NCBI GenBank assembly: GCA_964550375.1
Contig: CAZJYX010000009.1
Span: 62,001 to 126,000, forward strand
From: JAAYXS01 sp964550375
GTDB lineage: Bacteria > Planctomycetota > Phycisphaerae > UBA1845 > Fen-1342
Reading direction: 5' to 3'
Length of the DNA: 64,000 nt
The notes beneath the pieces were generated by a model. It was not told the origin of the DNA. It worked only from the letters and a program-made list of their open reading frames with translations, and searched no databases. How positions within the stretch are numbered: the first letter of the stretch is position 1; each line of letters starts with the position of its first letter. Of the stretch, positions 16,860 to 26,587 are shown one piece after another. The position numbers were made by a program, and so were the translations under genes.

Positions 16860-19040
16860 TTGTCGAGATTGCGACCCGCTTCTGCTCAATCACTCTCAAC
16901 AGACGGCGAACAGCGCACGCGTGTTGTCGCCGTGGTTGGCAATCCCAATACCGGCAAGACCACGCTGTTCAACGCGCTGACCGGCTTCCGGCGCTCGGTC
17001 GCCAACTATCCCGGCGTGACCGTGGATATCGGGCGCGCTCCCCTGCGCGGCACGCGCCGCGCCACGGAGCTGCTGGATCTGCCGGGCACGTACAGCCTGG
17101 CGGCGGTGTCGCCGGATGAATACGTCGTCACCTCGGCCCTGTGCTGCCGGCTGGATCCGCGCGCCTGTCCCGACGTCATTCTGGCGATCGTCGACGCTGC
17201 GAACCTGCAGCGCAACATGTACCTGCTGAGCCAGCTCCTGGAGTTCGAGCTGCCGGTCGTCATTGCGCTAAACATGATGGATGTTGCCCGGGCGCGCGGC
17301 CTGGAGGTGAATACCGAGTTGCTTGCCGAGCGGCTTGGTGTGCCGGTCGTGCCCGTTGTTGCCACTGACGCCAAGACGGTGCCGCCGCTCGTGGCGGCCC
17401 TGGACGCCGCATTGGATGGAGCGGCGCCGCCGGTGCGGGCAGAATTGCCGGCGGCTCTGGCCCGCGAGGTGGCCCGTGTTTGTGCGGAATCGGCTGGCCT
17501 GCGGCCGGGGGCGGCGCTGCGTCTGCTGCTAGACAATGCCGGCAGCGGCGAACTGGCGGCACGCGTGTTGGGCGGCGCGCCGGGGGCTCTGAATGAAGCC
17601 CGTCGCCGGCTAGCCGAGGCCGGAGTCGCCGACCCGGCGGTTGAGGTGCGGGCCCGCTACGCCTGGATACAGCAGGTTCTGGAGGGCGTCGTGTCGCGGC
17701 CGGCGCGGCGCGTGACGACCTGGTCCGACCGGATCGACCGCCTGCTTACGCACCGTTTGAGCGGCGTCGTGATCCTGCTGGTGGTTCTGTTCGCCGTGTT
17801 CCAGAGCATCTTCACGCTGGCCCAGCCGCCGATGGAGTGGATCGAAACCGGCTTCGGCACGCTAGGGAGTCTGGTGGGCGGCGTGCTGCCGACGGGCGTG
17901 CTCCAGAGCATGCTAGTCGATGGCGTTCTCGCTGGCGTGGGGGGCGTGCTCGTGTTCCTGCCGCAAATACTGCTGCTGTTTGCGCTGATCGCGGTGCTGG
18001 AAGACTGCGGCTACATGGCGCGGGCCGCGTTCATGGTTGACCGGCTCATGCGCGGCCTCGGACTCAGTGGCCGGGCCGCCATTCCACTGCTTTCCTCGTT
18101 CGCCTGTGCCGTTCCGGCGATCATCGGAACGCGGGCCATCGCCGACCGCCGCGAACGCTTCGTTACGATCCTGGTGATTCCGCTCATGAGCTGTTCAGCG
18201 CGATTGCCCGTATACGTGCTGATGATCGCGGCCTTCGTGCCGGCGACCACCTACCTGGGCGGCTGGCTGGGCGTGCAGGGCCTGGTCATGCTGGGGATCT
18301 ACCTGTTGGGGGCGGTCGTCGCGCTTCCGGTGGCCTGGGTCTTGAAGCGGACGGCGTTCGCCGGGCCGACACCGGGATTCGTGCTGGAGCTGCCGAGTTA
18401 CAAGTGGCCGCGTCTGGCGACAGTCTGGCAGCGCGTGTATCTGGCCGGCCGCGAGTTCATCGTGCGAGCCGGCTCGATCATCCTGCTCGTCAACCTGGTG
18501 GTCTGGGGGCTAGGCTACTTCCCGCGCAGCGCGGCCACGGAGGCGGCCGTGGCACAACAGGCGGCGGCGGAAGGCTGGGACGAACAGCAGTTTGAACTGG
18601 AGCTGTCGGGCGCCCATTTGCGCGCGAGTTACCTGGCCCGGATAGGACACGCCATCGAGCCGGTCATCAAACCGATCGGCTGGGACTGGCGCGTCGGCGT
18701 GGCCGTGGTGGCGTCCTTCCCCGCCCGCGAGGTGGTCGTGGCCACGCTGAGCACCTTGCTGAATCTGGAGGCCGAGGCCGACGGCGAGCCGCACGCACTG
18801 CGCGACGGGCTGCAGGGTATGCGCTGGGAGCGAACCGGCCAGCCGGTCTTCACCCTGCCGGTGGCCCTGTCGATCATGGTCTTTTTTGCGCTGTGTGCCC
18901 AGTGCGCGGCCACGCTGGTCATGATCGGGCGCGAGATGAGATCCTGGCTCTGGCCGCTCATTTCGTTCCTCGGCATGACCACGCTGGCTTACTTCGCGGC
19001 CTGGGGCACTTCCGCCGCGGCCGGCGCGTTGGGGTTGTAA
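16860..19040 (+). CDS. feoB: Ferrous iron transporter B
   Basis: The 726-aa protein joins an N-terminal G domain to a polytopic membrane part. G1 is GNPNTGKTT, G2 lies in NYPGVTVD, G3 is DLPGTYSL and G4 is NMMD. The membrane region starts near residue 295 and contains two similar gate segments, with CAVPAIIGTRAI and the later SFPAREVVVATL. FeoB imports Fe(II) across the inner membrane using GTP (in some cases ATP) hydrolysis. A TTG start is used; it follows GAGGGG by five bases and no nearer ATG is available before the G1 motif. No feoC is seen. Confidence 0.96.
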   Translation: MSRLRPASAQSLSTDGEQRTRVVAVVGNPNTGKTTLFNALTGFRRSVANYPGVTVDIGRAPLRGTRRATELLDLPGTYSLAAVSPDEYVVTSALCCRLDPRACPDVILAIVDAANLQRNMYLLSQLLEFELPVVIALNMMDVARARGLEVNTELLAERLGVPVVPVVATDAKTVPPLVAALDAALDGAAPPVRAELPAALAREVARVCAESAGLRPGAALRLLLDNAGSGELAARVLGGAPGALNEARRRLAEAGVADPAVEVRARYAWIQQVLEGVVSRPARRVTTWSDRIDRLLTHRLSGVVILLVVLFAVFQSIFTLAQPPMEWIETGFGTLGSLVGGVLPTGVLQSMLVDGVLAGVGGVLVFLPQILLLFALIAVLEDCGYMARAAFMVDRLMRGLGLSGRAAIPLLSSFACAVPAIIGTRAIADRRERFVTILVIPLMSCSARLPVYVLMIAAFVPATTYLGGWLGVQGLVMLGIYLLGAVVALPVAWVLKRTAFAGPTPGFVLELPSYKWPRLATVWQRVYLAGREFIVRAGSIILLVNLVVWGLGYFPRSAATEAAVAQQAAAEGWDEQQFELELSGAHLRASYLARIGHAIEPVIKPIGWDWRVGVAVVASFPAREVVVATLSTLLNLEAEADGEPHALRDGLQGMRWERTGQPVFTLPVALSIMVFFALCAQCAATLVMIGREMRSWLWPLISFLGMTTLAYFAAWGTSAAAGALGL

Positions 19041-19067
19041 GCGGGGGTGGGCCGGCGGAGCGGGTCG

Positions 19068-19096
19068 TTGCGCGACTGCGTGGCAAGGCGTATACT
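19068..19096 (+). promoter_or_regulatory. Promoter placed for a leaderless GT9 transcript
   Basis: TTGCGC (19068-19073) and TATACT (19091-19096) are exactly 17 bases apart. The predicted start falls at about 19103-19104, on the A of the ATG of the next gene, which has no Shine-Dalgarno. Confidence 0.45.
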
Positions 19097-19103
19097 TGGC
19101 GGC

Positions 19104-20192
19104 ATGTCCCGGGTTGCCGAGAAGAACAGCCGCGACTACCGGCGCATTCTCATCATCAAGCCCAGCTCACTGGGTGACATTGTGCACGCGCTGCCCGTAC
19201 TGGCTGGCCTGCGGGCGGCCTATCCGCGCGCCCACATCGCCTGGCTGGTCGGCAGCACCTTCCTGCCGCTCATAGAAGGCCATCCACTCCTGGACGAAGT
19301 GATACCGTTCGATCGCCGGCGCTATGGGCGAATCCTGAAGGACCCCGGCGTTCTCCTCGCGTTCCTGCGCTTTCTGGGCGGCTTGCGCCGGCGACGGTTC
19401 GACTTGGCGGTCGATCTCCAGGGTCTTGGCCGTAGCGGCTTCCTGGCCTGGGCCAGCGGAGCTGCCGAGCGCGTCGGGTTCTCGGACGCACGCGAGCTGG
19501 CGGGGCTGTTCTACACCCGGCGCGTGCGCCGACCGGCCGGCGCGGAACACGCGGTGGACAAGAACCTCGCGGTACTAGCGGCCCTGGGATTGCCGGCCGG
19601 GCCGGCGCAGTTCGACCTGGCCGTCAAGCGTGAGGAACACCAGGCCACCCGCATGCTGCTGGCGCGCGCGTTGGGTCACGTGCCGGGAGCGTTCACGGCC
19701 GTCGTGCCGGCGGCCCGCTGGGAAAGCAAGCTCTGGCCGCCCGCCCGCTGGGCCGAGCTGATCGACCGGCTGCACACTGACGGCCGGGGGCCGTGCGTCC
19801 TGCTGGGAAGCCCGGCGGATCGCGAGCTGGCCAACCAGGTGCGGGCCGCCTGCCGCACGGAGGTTGTCAGCCTGGTCGGGGATACGACGCTCCGCGAGCT
19901 TGTCGCCCTACTGGATTTGGCGGACCTCGTGATCTGCCACGATTCCGGACCCATGCACATTGCCGCGGCCCTCAAGAAACCGCTGGTCGCGTTATTCGGC
20001 CCCACGAACCCACGGCGGACCGGGCCGTACGGTTCGTCCGCGCGCGTTATTGCGCAGCCGCTGCCGTGCGTGCCCTGTTATCGGCGGTACTGCCCGCTTA
20101 AGCATCATGCCTGTCTGGCTGAGCTTCCGGCCGCGACGGTGCTGGCCGAAGTCCGGCGGCTCCGGCCCGCGCCAGTGTCAGCCATACCTTAA
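19104..20192 (+). CDS. Glycosyltransferase family 9 (heptosyltransferase-like)
   Basis: A 362-aa GT9 enzyme of the ADP-heptose:LPS heptosyltransferase type. The first Rossmann half opens RILIIKPSSLGDIVHALPVL; the second contains VVPAARWESKLWPPARWAEL, VLLGSPADRELA, LVGDTTLRELVALL and DLVICHDSGPMHIAAAL with FGPTNPRRTGP, the nucleotide-sugar site. It should add heptose or a related sugar to lipid A core or another envelope glycan. The ATG at 19104 is where homology begins; upstream frame extension has no support. It lies 63 bases after feoB. No other LPS gene is adjacent. Confidence 0.88.
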   Translation: MSRVAEKNSRDYRRILIIKPSSLGDIVHALPVLAGLRAAYPRAHIAWLVGSTFLPLIEGHPLLDEVIPFDRRRYGRILKDPGVLLAFLRFLGGLRRRRFDLAVDLQGLGRSGFLAWASGAAERVGFSDARELAGLFYTRRVRRPAGAEHAVDKNLAVLAALGLPAGPAQFDLAVKREEHQATRMLLARALGHVPGAFTAVVPAARWESKLWPPARWAELIDRLHTDGRGPCVLLGSPADRELANQVRAACRTEVVSLVGDTTLRELVALLDLADLVICHDSGPMHIAAALKKPLVALFGPTNPRRTGPYGSSARVIAQPLPCVPCYRRYCPLKHHACLAELPAATVLAEVRRLRPAPVSAIP

Positions 20193-20280
20193 AGCCTCCC
20201 GCTGAATCAGCCGACCCGATAAGCGAGGTCTGACTGCGCACGGTCCGGGTTTCGATCCCGACCAGCTACGGAGCGTCGAG

Positions 20281-21888
20281 ATGTCTGTTATGAAAGCGAA
20301 TGCGCGCGCAATGGCCGCCTGCGTTGGTGTCGTGTTGGTGCTCTGCCTGGGATGCCAGTATGAGTTCATCCCCCGTTTCCTGGGTGGCGGCGGATCGGCG
20401 ATCAGCGCCGGCAGCACCATCTTCCCGGCGGGCGGCGGCACGTTTGCCGAGAACCTGATCCAGGCGCGGACGTTCACGGACGGCACTGCGGTCACGACGG
20501 TGACCTATCGACTGCACGACCTGGACACCGCCGACCCCGCCCGCGAAGTGGATGTCCTTTTCCGCACCCCCTACGGCATAGACTTCAACGGGGACGGCAA
20601 GATCGATCCGGTCGTGGGCTATGGCAAGCGGCAGGCCGTGATTCAGATCCTGCTGAGCGATCCGGATGCGCCGCCGGGCGTCGTGCGCTACATCAGTCTG
20701 ACGCTGGACAGCAAGCGGGACATGGAGAACCTCGCGGACGTGGCCGTGGGCGACATCGACGGCGATGGCGCCCTGGACATTGTGGCCGCCGCCAAGGGGG
20801 CCGTCTGGTACTTCCGCCATCCCAGCGGCCAGCCCACTACGGCCCTGTCGGCCTGGGGCAACCCTGATCCAAACGATGATCTCCGCGAACGCATCGACGC
20901 CAGTGTCATGTTGCTGACGGACGCCGAGATCCAGGCGATTATCACGCAGGCGATTGGCCCGGGCGTGAACCTGGATGACTACATCGTCACGGTGGAGCAG
21001 CTCTACACGAACGTCGAACTCGGTGACATGGACAATGACGGCGACAACGACATCATCGCCTCGCGCAGCTTCATTCTCACGCTGACGCCCAAGCCGGATA
21101 AGCCGGTCGAGCCGCTGCAGATCGTGGACGGCGACGTGCTCGTGTTCATCAACCCGGGCTTCGCCATCGACGGGCGCAACTGGACCGCGCTGAGCGTGGG
21201 CAAGCACGAGCGCCAGCAGCGGCTGGACCGCGACGGCGCGACCGACCTCGTGCTCTACGATATCGACGGCGACGGCGACCTGGACATCATCTCGGCCGCC
21301 CGGCGGGACAACAACGTGCAGGTGGTCTGGTTTGAGAACCCCGTGCAGAACCGGGCACGCCGACCTGGGCCGACGCTGGCGCTTGACCAGCAGTGGACGC
21401 AGTGGCGCATTGGCAGCATTCGCGACGCCTGGGGCATCGCAATCGCCGACCTGACCGGCGACGGCCGGCCCGACGTGGTGGCTACCGGCGGCGACCAGAT
21501 GCAGATGGTGTTGTTCGAACAGCCCGCCACCGGCCCGGCCCGCAGCTACGACTGGGACAGCTACGTGCTGGCCACCTACCAGTCGCACCAGCCGCGCGAC
21601 GTACTGGTGTTTGATGTTGATAGCGACGGCGAACTCGAAATCGTGACCGGCGGCACTGCCGGCGCCATACGCTACTACAAGAACCCGGGTAACCCGCGCG
21701 ATCCATGGGAGGCCTGGGAAGTGCTGACGTTTGATCCGCCCGGCGATGTCGGCCGGCTGGGTTGGGGTGATCTGGACGGCGACGGCGACCTCGACCTCGT
21801 GGCCGTCGTGGCGATCAACGACAGCGATCTTGGCGCCCAGATCGTCTGGATTCGCAACGATCTGGTGGTGCTGAGCGGCGGAAACTGA
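20281..21888 (+). CDS. FG-GAP/VCBS-repeat lipoprotein
   Basis: The 535-aa protein has a lipoprotein signal (VGVVLVLCLGC). It carries about seven FG-GAP-type calcium-binding repeats. Loops include DFNGDGKIDPVV, DIDGDGALDIVAA, DMDNDGDNDIIAS, DIDGDGDLDIISA, DLTGDGRPDVVAT, DVDSDGELEIVTG and DLDGDGDLDLVAV. Such repeats build beta-propellers like integrin alpha heads and are common in planctomycete surface proteins. The ATG follows GGAG at about eight bases. A binding or adhesion role at the cell surface is inferred; no catalytic domain is visible. Confidence 0.85.
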   Translation: MSVMKANARAMAACVGVVLVLCLGCQYEFIPRFLGGGGSAISAGSTIFPAGGGTFAENLIQARTFTDGTAVTTVTYRLHDLDTADPAREVDVLFRTPYGIDFNGDGKIDPVVGYGKRQAVIQILLSDPDAPPGVVRYISLTLDSKRDMENLADVAVGDIDGDGALDIVAAAKGAVWYFRHPSGQPTTALSAWGNPDPNDDLRERIDASVMLLTDAEIQAIITQAIGPGVNLDDYIVTVEQLYTNVELGDMDNDGDNDIIASRSFILTLTPKPDKPVEPLQIVDGDVLVFINPGFAIDGRNWTALSVGKHERQQRLDRDGATDLVLYDIDGDGDLDIISAARRDNNVQVVWFENPVQNRARRPGPTLALDQQWTQWRIGSIRDAWGIAIADLTGDGRPDVVATGGDQMQMVLFEQPATGPARSYDWDSYVLATYQSHQPRDVLVFDVDSDGELEIVTGGTAGAIRYYKNPGNPRDPWEAWEVLTFDPPGDVGRLGWGDLDGDGDLDLVAVVAINDSDLGAQIVWIRNDLVVLSGGN

Positions 21889-21997
21889 GTTGGACGAGGC
21901 GGTCAGCGCGCGGCGGAGTCGCCGGCCCGGCCCGGCCCGTCTGCGGAGCGCCTGGCGGTGCGATCGGAACGAGTCCCTCTAGCAGGTAGTAAGTGCC

Positions 21998-23200
21998 ATG
22001 GCTATTCCTCTGCGTGTATGCCTGTTTGACCAGACCAATTCACCGGATGAGCACTTCGAGCAGCCCTTCCGCGAGCTGAGCGACGTTCACATCGTCGCCT
22101 GCTGTTCAGCGTGGCAGGAGTTGCAGGAGGTGCTGCATGCCGGTCCGGTCGAGGCCGTGGTCGTGAAGCTGGACGCCGGCGAGCGCCGCAGCGCGCTGGC
22201 CGCGGTGCAGCGCATCGCCGAGGTCGCCCCGGATTGTGGCGTGGTGGGCGTTTCGAGCGACGACCACCCCGACACGATCATCGCGGCCATGCGCGCGGGA
22301 TGCAGCCAGTTCGTGCGCTGGCCGATTGACGCCGGTGACCTGCGCAGCGCCCTCGAGCGCGTCCGCCAGACCTTTGCTGGCAGCGCGGGCAACTGCCGCC
22401 GCATCTGCGTCGTCGGCTCGACCGGCGGCGCCGGCGCGACCACCGTGGCCTGCAACCTCGCCATCGAGCTGGCGCATGTTACGCAACAGCACTGCGCCCT
22501 GGTCGATATGGACACCCAGTACGGCGACGTGGGTTGTGCCTTCGACAGCACGCCGCGCTATTCCATCGCGGACGTGTGCCGGGCCGGGCGTGAGATTGAC
22601 CGCACCCTGCTGGAAGACGCGCTCGACAGCCTGCCCTGCCAGGTCTCGATCCTGACCGGTCCGTCCGGCATGGACCCCGGACTCGAGTTGCCCCAGGAAG
22701 GCGTCGACCAGGTGTTCCGGGTCATGGCCCAGATGTTCCCGTTCGTCGTGGTAGATGTGCCGCGCTACTTCACGCCGGCCACCATGGTCGCCCTGGGCAG
22801 CGCCGACCGCGTCCTGGTCGTCTCCCAGCTCGGCGTGCCGAGTCTGCGCAACGCCACGCGCGTCTACGAGGGACTGATGCAGCTCGAGGTGGCCGAGGAG
22901 CGGGTCGAGATCGTGATTAACCGCTGCAATGCCAGTTTCGAGCGCATCAAGCATGATGAGGTCGAGCAGCACTTCGGCCGCCCGGTGTTTGCCGCAATCC
23001 CCAATGACTACAAGCGCATCGGGAGTGCCCGTGATCTGGGCCATCCGATCATGAGTGACGCACCCAGCAGCCCCGCGCGCGTGGCCATCAAGAACATGGC
23101 CCAGCGTCTGGCCACCGAGTACCTGGGCGAAGAGAACGTTCGTCGCGGCGGTGGCATGTTCAATATGTTCCGCCGCCGCCGAGCGAGAGCAGTGCCGTAG
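21998..23200 (+). CDS. CpaE/TadZ-like receiver-ATPase fusion
   Basis: A 400-aa protein. Residues 1-125 form a response-regulator-like fold (LRVCLFDQTN; VSSDDHPDTIIAAMRAGCSQFVRWPI) without the normal acidic triad. Residues 135-385 form a MinD/ParA-type ATPase with deviant Walker A GSTGGAGATTVACNLA, then DMDTQYGDVG and VVVDVPR. CpaE/TadZ proteins localise Flp/Tad pilus assembly machines at the pole. No cpaB, cpaC, cpaF or tadB/C gene is nearby, so it is an orphan here. The C-terminus is Arg-rich. The start follows a modest AGGT. Confidence 0.8.
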   Translation: MAIPLRVCLFDQTNSPDEHFEQPFRELSDVHIVACCSAWQELQEVLHAGPVEAVVVKLDAGERRSALAAVQRIAEVAPDCGVVGVSSDDHPDTIIAAMRAGCSQFVRWPIDAGDLRSALERVRQTFAGSAGNCRRICVVGSTGGAGATTVACNLAIELAHVTQQHCALVDMDTQYGDVGCAFDSTPRYSIADVCRAGREIDRTLLEDALDSLPCQVSILTGPSGMDPGLELPQEGVDQVFRVMAQMFPFVVVDVPRYFTPATMVALGSADRVLVVSQLGVPSLRNATRVYEGLMQLEVAEERVEIVINRCNASFERIKHDEVEQHFGRPVFAAIPNDYKRIGSARDLGHPIMSDAPSSPARVAIKNMAQRLATEYLGEENVRRGGGMFNMFRRRRARAVP

Positions 23201-23237
23201 CCGCCGCCGCAACGGTCAAGCGCACGCCCGCTCCGTC

Positions 23238-23254
23238 CACGCGCACTGCGCGTG
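23238..23254. terminator. Hairpin between convergent cpaE-like and trpB genes
   Basis: CACGCGC and GCGCGTG form a perfect 7-bp stem around an ACT loop, midway between two convergent stops 70 bases apart. No T-tract; a bidirectional terminator role is inferred from position. Confidence 0.35.
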
Positions 23255-23269
23255 CTTGCCCACGCCCCG

Positions 23270-24475
23270 TCAGTCAATGTCCTGGCCGGCCAGTCGGGCG
23301 ACCTCGGCGCAATCCTTGTCGCCGCGGCCGCTCAGGTTGATGACGATGCTGGCGGTACTGTCCAGCCCGCGTGCGATCTTCACGGCGTGAGCGACGGCAT
23401 GCGCGGATTCCAGTGCGGGGATGATTCCTTCCAACCTGGACAGCAGCTCGAAGGCGGCCAGGGCCTCCCCATCGGTGGCGGCGACGTACTCGACGCGGCC
23501 AGTGGCGTGCCAATGGGCGTGTTCCGGCCCGACGCCGGGATAGTCGAGGCCGGCCGCGACCGAGTGCACGGGACGCGTCTGGCCATCCCCATCCTGCAGC
23601 ACGTAGGTATGCATGCCGTGCAGCACGCCCGGGCGACCCTGGGCGAGCGTGGCCGCATGGCGCTCGCCACCGAGCCCCTCCCCGGCGGCTTCCACACCGA
23701 CCAGTCGCACCCTGGAGTCCTGAAGGAACGGGTGGAATATGCCGGCGGCGTTGCTGCCCCCGCCCACGCAAGCGACGATCATGTCGGGCAGGCGTCCCAT
23801 ATGCGTCAGGGCCTGGGCGCGCGTTTCTCGTCCTATAACAGTCTGGAAGTCGCGCACGATCGTCGGAAACGGGTGCGGTCCCATTACGCTCCCGATGGCG
23901 TAGTGAGTGTGCGCGACGCTGCCCATCCAGTCACGCAAAGCCGCGTTGATGGCGTCCTTGAGCGTCTGTTGGCCACCATGCACCGGGATACACTCCGCCC
24001 CCAGCAGCCGCATGCGGTATACGTTCAGGGCCTGGCGGCGTACATCCTCCGCGCCCATATAGACCGTGCATTCAAGGCCCATAACAGCGGCAGCCGTCGC
24101 CGTCGCCACGCCGTGCTGACCGGCACCCGTTTCGGCGATCAGGCGGCGCTTGCCCATGCGGCGGGCCAGCAGGGCCTGGCCAAGCGTGTTGTTGATCTTG
24201 TGAGCCCCGGTGTGATTGAGGTCCTCTCGCTTCAGGTGGAGCTGGGCACCCTTGACGTGTTCGCTCAGCCGGCGGGCGTGGTACAGGGGACTTGGCCGGC
24301 CCGCATAGCTGCTCAGGTAATCGTCGAGCTGACTCCAGAAGGCCGCATCGGCCTGGGCTTGCCGGTACTCCCGCTCCAACTCCTGCAACGCACCCATGAG
24401 GACTTCGGGCACGTACTGCCCCCCAAAAGGGCCGAAGCGTCCCAGTCCAAACGCAGCTTCCGCTGTCGCATTCAT
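23270..24475 (-). CDS. trpB: Tryptophan synthase beta chain
   Basis: The 401-aa protein matches TrpB throughout. The N-terminus has GRFGPFGGQYVPEVL, the PLP lysine is about residue 93 in HTGAHKINN, the catalytic glutamate lies in ETGAGQHG, and the phosphate-binding glycines are in VGGGSNAAG. It condenses indole and serine to tryptophan, normally together with TrpA. The start is well supported by an AGGAGGT Shine-Dalgarno. No trpA or other trp gene lies next to it. The stretch SVAHTHYAIGSVMGPHP differs slightly from common versions but keeps the family pattern. Confidence 0.95.
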   Translation of the reverse strand: MNATAEAAFGLGRFGPFGGQYVPEVLMGALQELEREYRQAQADAAFWSQLDDYLSSYAGRPSPLYHARRLSEHVKGAQLHLKREDLNHTGAHKINNTLGQALLARRMGKRRLIAETGAGQHGVATATAAAVMGLECTVYMGAEDVRRQALNVYRMRLLGAECIPVHGGQQTLKDAINAALRDWMGSVAHTHYAIGSVMGPHPFPTIVRDFQTVIGRETRAQALTHMGRLPDMIVACVGGGSNAAGIFHPFLQDSRVRLVGVEAAGEGLGGERHAATLAQGRPGVLHGMHTYVLQDGDGQTRPVHSVAAGLDYPGVGPEHAHWHATGRVEYVAATDGEALAAFELLSRLEGIIPALESAHAVAHAVKIARGLDSTASIVINLSGRGDKDCAEVARLAGQDID

Positions 24476-24589
24476 ACCCGTCTACCTCCTGCACGGACTA
24501 TCGGTACGGCCGCACTCGTGAGAATTGTAGCGGCGCCACCCCGGGATTCAGACGTGCAACGCGGCCCATTGCGACTAAAATGACTGTAT

Positions 24590-26575
24590 ATGGTTACACG
24601 AAAGCGAACCCGACGTCGTTCCGTGACCCTGTCTGGCGCTGCGGACGGCCCCGCCGGCCGTTCCGCCCCCCGGCGACTGTCACGCCTGGTCTTCATCCTC
24701 CCGTTGGTCGCCGTCCTGGCCGTAGCGGGCGGCTATCTGCTCGCGCGCGGCGGCAAGGCCGCACTGCCGCCGGCCATCGAGGTGGCTCCCGGGACAGCCG
24801 CCGGCTGGAACGTCCTGCTGATAACGCTGGACACGCTGCGGGCCGACCGCGTCGGCTGCTATGGCTATCACGAAGTGCAAACGCCCGTGCTCGATCGGTT
24901 GGCCGCCGAGGGCGTGCGCTTCGCCGATGCCGTAACGGTCGCGCCGACCACCCTCCCGGCACACACATCCATGATGACCGGGCTGTATCCGCCGCGCCAC
25001 GGCGTGCGCAACAACGGCGTCTACCGCCTCGCCGGCGAGTACGAGACGCTGGCCAAACGGTTTGCCGGCGGCGGTTATGCCACGGCGGCGTTCCTGGGGG
25101 CGTTCGTTCTGGAGCGGCGTTTCGGGCTGGCGACGGGGTTCGATGTTTATGACGACCAGATCACGAATCCCGGCGGGGCGGGTGCTGACTCGCTCAACCC
25201 GCAGCGCCCGGGCAACCTCGTCATCGACCCGGCGCTGGAATGGCTTGAGACTCACGCGCGCAACGAGCCGGAGCGGCCCTTCTTCGCCTGGGTACATCTG
25301 TTCGACCCACACGCTCCCTACACTCCGCCCGAGCCGTTCCGCTCGCAGTATGCGGCCCGACCATATGACGGCGAGGTGGCTTTCACTGACTATCAGGTTG
25401 GTCGGCTGATGGAGAAGCTCGACCAGCTCGGCTTGGCCCCGCGGACGGTGACGATCGCCGTCGGCGACCACGGCGAGGGTTTGGGCGACCACGGTGAAAG
25501 CACGCACAGTCTGCTGATCTACGAGTCGACCATGCACGTACCGCTGATCGTGCATGGGCCGGGGCTCATTCCGGCAGGCCGTGTGGTTGCTGACCGTGTC
25601 GTGTCGGTCGTTGACCTGGCGCCGACCATCCTTGAGTTGGTGGGGCTGGCAACCTGGCCGTGCGACGGCATCAGCCTGTTGGCGGCCGGCGCGGACCCGG
25701 ACCGGGCCGCATACATTGAAACCATGGCTCCGCTGGAGAACCATGGCTGGAGCGAACTGCGCGGCCTGCGTCGCCACGGTGACAAGTTCATCGAGGCGCC
25801 GACGCCGGAGTATTTTGACTTGCACGCTGATGCGCGCGAGTTGCATAACCTGTGGTTCGAGCGCCCGCGCGCTGCGGAGGAGCTGGCGGCCCGACTGGCC
25901 GACGCGGTGGCAGAGCTGGAAGGGGCGGAAGTTAGCGGGGACGCGACTCTGCCGATGGACGCCGAGGCACGCCGCAAATTGGAGGCGCTGGGGTATGTTG
26001 GCGGTGGCGCGACGTCGACCTCTGGGCCGCGACCTGATCCGAAAGACATGATTGCCCGGTCGGACGCGCAACTCGGGACCGCCAACTCGCTGGTGGCGGA
26101 AGGGCGGGCCGACGAGGCCATTCCGCTGATTCGCGAGCTGCTGGCGATGACACCGATGGATGCCAGCCTGTGGAACCTGCTTGGGGCGGCGCAGGCAGCC
26201 GTGTCGCAAGTTGATGAGGCGATCGAGAGCCGCATGCGGGCGATCGACCTGCATCCCAACGATCCCGGAACCTGGGTCGCGCTGGGAAACCTGCAATACT
26301 CCAAAGGGGATGTAGGTGCGTGGGAGGCGTGCCTGGCCGAAGCGGAGCGGCTGGAGCCGGAACTGGGCGCCGTGCCGCTCATGCGAGCGGTGCATGCGCT
26401 GCAGATGCGGGAATTCGAGCGTGCCTTGGCGCTGTGTGAGGAGGCGGCCCGGCGCGATCCGGTCCGCTACGGGGCGCGGTCATGGTCGTTGCGCGGCCGC
26501 GTCTACGAGGCGCTGGGGCGAATGGAAGAAGCCGAAGCCGCGTATGAACGGTCGCGGGCCGGCGGAACTCCATAG
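24590..26575 (+). CDS. Sulfatase-like alkaline-phosphatase-superfamily protein with TPR tail
   Basis: A 661-aa protein. An Arg-rich N-terminus is followed by one transmembrane helix (about residues 33-52), then a sulfatase/alkaline-phosphatase fold from NVLLITLDTLRADRVGCYGY to about residue 400, and TPR repeats from about residue 480. Metal-ligand segments LITLDTLRADR and VGDHGEGLGDHGE are intact. The site where sulfatases carry CxPxR reads TLPAH near residue 121, with Thr at the nucleophile position, so formylglycine chemistry is unlikely. A phosphodiesterase, phosphotransferase or hydrolase role is more plausible. No Shine-Dalgarno is seen; TAAAAT at 24576-24581 could drive a nearly leaderless mRNA. 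Confidence 0.8.
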   Translation: MVTRKRTRRRSVTLSGAADGPAGRSAPRRLSRLVFILPLVAVLAVAGGYLLARGGKAALPPAIEVAPGTAAGWNVLLITLDTLRADRVGCYGYHEVQTPVLDRLAAEGVRFADAVTVAPTTLPAHTSMMTGLYPPRHGVRNNGVYRLAGEYETLAKRFAGGGYATAAFLGAFVLERRFGLATGFDVYDDQITNPGGAGADSLNPQRPGNLVIDPALEWLETHARNEPERPFFAWVHLFDPHAPYTPPEPFRSQYAARPYDGEVAFTDYQVGRLMEKLDQLGLAPRTVTIAVGDHGEGLGDHGESTHSLLIYESTMHVPLIVHGPGLIPAGRVVADRVVSVVDLAPTILELVGLATWPCDGISLLAAGADPDRAAYIETMAPLENHGWSELRGLRRHGDKFIEAPTPEYFDLHADARELHNLWFERPRAAEELAARLADAVAELEGAEVSGDATLPMDAEARRKLEALGYVGGGATSTSGPRPDPKDMIARSDAQLGTANSLVAEGRADEAIPLIRELLAMTPMDASLWNLLGAAQAAVSQVDEAIESRMRAIDLHPNDPGTWVALGNLQYSKGDVGAWEACLAEAERLEPELGAVPLMRAVHALQMREFERALALCEEAARRDPVRYGARSWSLRGRVYEALGRMEEAEAAYERSRAGGTP

Positions 26576-26587
26576 CCGCGTTGCGGC

